DNA of 64,000 nt from Deltaproteobacteria bacterium (GTDB lineage Bacteria > Desulfobacterota > Desulfobacteria > Desulfobacterales > Desulfatibacillaceae), in the NCBI GenBank assembly GCA_016235345.1, contig JACRLG010000007.1:62001-126000 (forward strand), in the 5' to 3' direction. The notes under the pieces were generated by a model. That model worked only from the letters and a program-made list of their open reading frames with translations. It ran no database searches and was not told the origin of the DNA. Positions 62,437 to 64,000 of the stretch are shown piece by piece (positions within the stretch are counted from its first letter, which is position 1; every line of letters begins with the position of its first letter). The position numbers and the translations under genes are program-made.

Positions 62437-64000
62437 CCAGGTGATGAGGTTTGGGGTGAATCTGAGTCTTTCATCCCCCGAAGGCATCACCCGCGCCGTG
62501 TATCCGTAACGCCCGGCGCTTTTGCACGAGACGGTGGTGGCGTATTCGTAGAGGCCCTCCGAGATGATGCAGCACACGGACATTGTCTGGGAGAAGCTCT
62601 TTATTATGTCATCGGTGGATTTCATCTCGCCCACGTAGAGGTGGACCTCCACCTCGTCCGGTTTGAGATCGCCCAGGAAAACCTCGGTGGTGACGGTGAA
62701 GGTGTCGCCCACCCGCATGAAGCCGGTGCGTTCCCTTTTGGGGGTTGCGATCCTTATGTCCTTCCACCGCTCCTCCAGGCGCATGTGCTGGGCCAGGAGT
62801 TTCCGGGCGTCCTCCGCGCCGTCGGCCATGAGGCGCATGTGCTGGGAGACTGCTGGAGCATAGAACAGTTTCTCGTAATTTTCCACCATGTGGTGGGCGG
62901 AGAACCTTGCCAGGGCCACTTTCATGGACTCCTTCATCATCTTCACCCAACGGGTGGGGGTGTCGTGTTCCCGGCGTTCGTAAAAGCAGGGGATCACCTC
63001 GTTTTCCAGGGTGTTGTACAGGGCATGGCTTTCGGTTCTGTCCTGGTAGGCCCCGTCTTCCAGCTCCTCCCCCTGGCCTATGGCCCAGCCCAGTTCCGGG
63101 GAATAGGCCTCGTCCCACCAGCCGTCCAGGACGCTCAGGTTGAGGCCGCCGTTAAGGGCGGCCTTCATGCCGCTGGTTCCGCAGGCCTCCAGGGGCCTCC
63201 TTGGGGTGTTGAGCCATACGTCCGCGCCCTGGACCAGGTATCGGGCCACGTTGATGTCGTAATCCTCTATGAAGACGATTCTGCGGCGCACCGCAGGGCG
63301 GCGTGCGAACCTCACTATCTGCTGGATGAGGCCCTTGCCGTCGTGGTCTTTAGGGTGGGCCTTTCCTGCGAAGATGAGCTGAACCGGGCGGTCGCGGTTG
63401 GTGATCAGCGCCTCCAGGCGCTCCGGGTCGCTTAACAGGAGGGTGGCCCGCTTGTAGGTGGCGAAACGCCGGGCGAAAACGATGGTCAGAACGTCCTGGT
63501 CCAGAACGTTGGTGGCGTCGTCCATCATGGCCTTGGGGGCGTTGCGGCGGGCGTACTGCCTGGTCATGAAGTCCCGGCAGGCGCGGATGAGGCGGCTGCG
63601 GCTCATTTCGTGGGCCCGCCAAAGCTCGCCGTCGTAGATGGCGTTCACCCTGTCCACGATGTTTTCGTCCGAGGGGCGGAGCGGCCAGTCCGGGCCAAGG
63701 TAGAGATCGAACAGAAGCGCGTTTTCCTGGCTCAGCCACGAGCTGGGATGGATCCCGTTGGTCACGTGGCCGATGGGTATTTCGGCCTCCGGGACCCCCG
63801 GCCAGGCGTGGCTCCACATGCGCCGGGCCACTCGCCCGTGGAGCTTTGAGACGCCGTTGCGGTGGGCGCTCATGCGAAGGGCCAGGATGAACATGGAGAC
63901 GGGGCCGTCGGGACCGGAGCCCGCAGCCTGACCCCAGGAGAGTATTTCATCCGCCGAGGTTCTGAGGCTTTCCTCCATGGTGGCGAAAACCGGGCGGGCC
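62431..64000 (-). CDS. glgP: alpha-glucan phosphorylase (GT35), N-terminus beyond window
   Basis: The frame is open from the right edge (…ARPVFATMEESLRTSADEIL) to the TGA at 62431-62433; 522 residues are visible and the N-terminal part lies outside the window. It is a GT35 enzyme that releases glucose-1-phosphate from glycogen or maltodextrin. VSKLHGRVARRMW, IGHVTNGIHPSSW, FARRFATYKRATLLL, VFIEDYDINVARYLVQGADVWLNTPRRPLEACGTSGMKAALNGGLNLSVLDGWWDEAY are hallmarks of the DUF3417/short GlgP subfamily. An ATG at 63978 may mark a shorter start, but the frame continues upstream. It ends on a family 1 repeat. Confidence 0.92.
   Translation of the reverse strand, partial: ARPVFATMEESLRTSADEILSWGQAAGSGPDGPVSMFILALRMSAHRNGVSKLHGRVARRMWSHAWPGVPEAEIPIGHVTNGIHPSSWLSQENALLFDLYLGPDWPLRPSDENIVDRVNAIYDGELWRAHEMSRSRLIRACRDFMTRQYARRNAPKAMMDDATNVLDQDVLTIVFARRFATYKRATLLLSDPERLEALITNRDRPVQLIFAGKAHPKDHDGKGLIQQIVRFARRPAVRRRIVFIEDYDINVARYLVQGADVWLNTPRRPLEACGTSGMKAALNGGLNLSVLDGWWDEAYSPELGWAIGQGEELEDGAYQDRTESHALYNTLENEVIPCFYERREHDTPTRWVKMMKESMKVALARFSAHHMVENYEKLFYAPAVSQHMRLMADGAEDARKLLAQHMRLEERWKDIRIATPKRERTGFMRVGDTFTVTTEVFLGDLKPDEVEVHLYVGEMKSTDDIIKSFSQTMSVCCIISEGLYEYATTVSCKSAGRYGYTARVMPSGDERLRFTPNLITWA

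Noticed and set aside
1-64000. CRISPR array
   Set aside because: No run of short direct repeats with regular unique spacers was found.

Overview
The window reads as a chromosomal segment of a GC-rich anaerobe, most likely a Desulfobacterota (former Deltaproteobacteria) sulfate reducer or close relative. This is inferred from gene content: a bacterial-type CO dehydrogenase/acetyl-CoA synthase (Wood-Ljungdahl carbonyl branch) operon with CooC and a RACo-type activator, a fused IcmF-type acyl-CoA mutase, a 2-hydroxyacyl-CoA dehydratase-family protein, a DsrE-family protein and a selenocysteine-containing SelD. No rRNA or dsrAB gene is present to settle the taxonomy.

Layout. (1) 1-5204 is an accessory region: the cut-off N-terminal 318 residues of a phage large terminase, a small-terminase-like gene, a hicBA toxin-antitoxin pair framed by related hairpins, about 1.8 kb without convincing genes but with several repeats, and a low-GC four-helix membrane protein. 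It ends at the 3' end of a tRNA-Ser(CGA), a typical integration site. (2) 5436-10742 holds housekeeping and accessory enzymes: methyltransferase, MBL-fold hydrolase, adenosine-specific kinase family protein, sirtuin, GT9 glycosyltransferase and glutamate racemase. (3) 11001-15757 holds cooC-prmA-radical SAM on the plus strand and thiL-thiD on the minus strand. (4) 16156-27751 is the acs locus on the minus strand, in the order acsV, acsD, acsA, acsB, acsC, acsE, DUF3786 protein. It has a predicted sigma70 promoter before acsD and a strong hairpin terminator after acsE. (5) 27961-36920 holds gatB, a DUF2065 protein, queA, amtB, icmF and a Phd/VapC toxin-antitoxin pair. (6) 36934-54515 is a mixed region with a TetR/hydrolase/crotonase group, several orphan proteins (one made of three exact 60-residue repeats), a lone 2-hydroxyacyl-CoA dehydratase-type protein, a LysM protein, an ARMT1-like protein, a slipin, a class III cyclase, selD and ksgA. 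(7) 54755-64000 holds an M16C protease and a glycogen cluster (glgP, a dsrE-like gene, glgA, glgB).

How the genes fit together. The CODH (AcsA) reduces CO2 to CO. AcsE moves a methyl group from methyltetrahydrofolate to the corrinoid protein AcsC/AcsD, AcsB makes acetyl-CoA, and AcsV and CooC serve reductive reactivation and nickel insertion. IcmF and the crotonase/dehydratase genes point to acyl-CoA metabolism, and the glg genes to carbon storage.

The least expected signals are: a family of about 120-210 bp imperfect palindromes, every copy of which starts on or just after a stop codon; an Ala/Pro/Lys-rich 170-residue tail on AcsD; the 3 x 60-residue repeat protein; and the in-frame UGA with a hairpin in selD, which a standard gene caller would truncate. 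Three further intergenic repeat families are scattered through the window.
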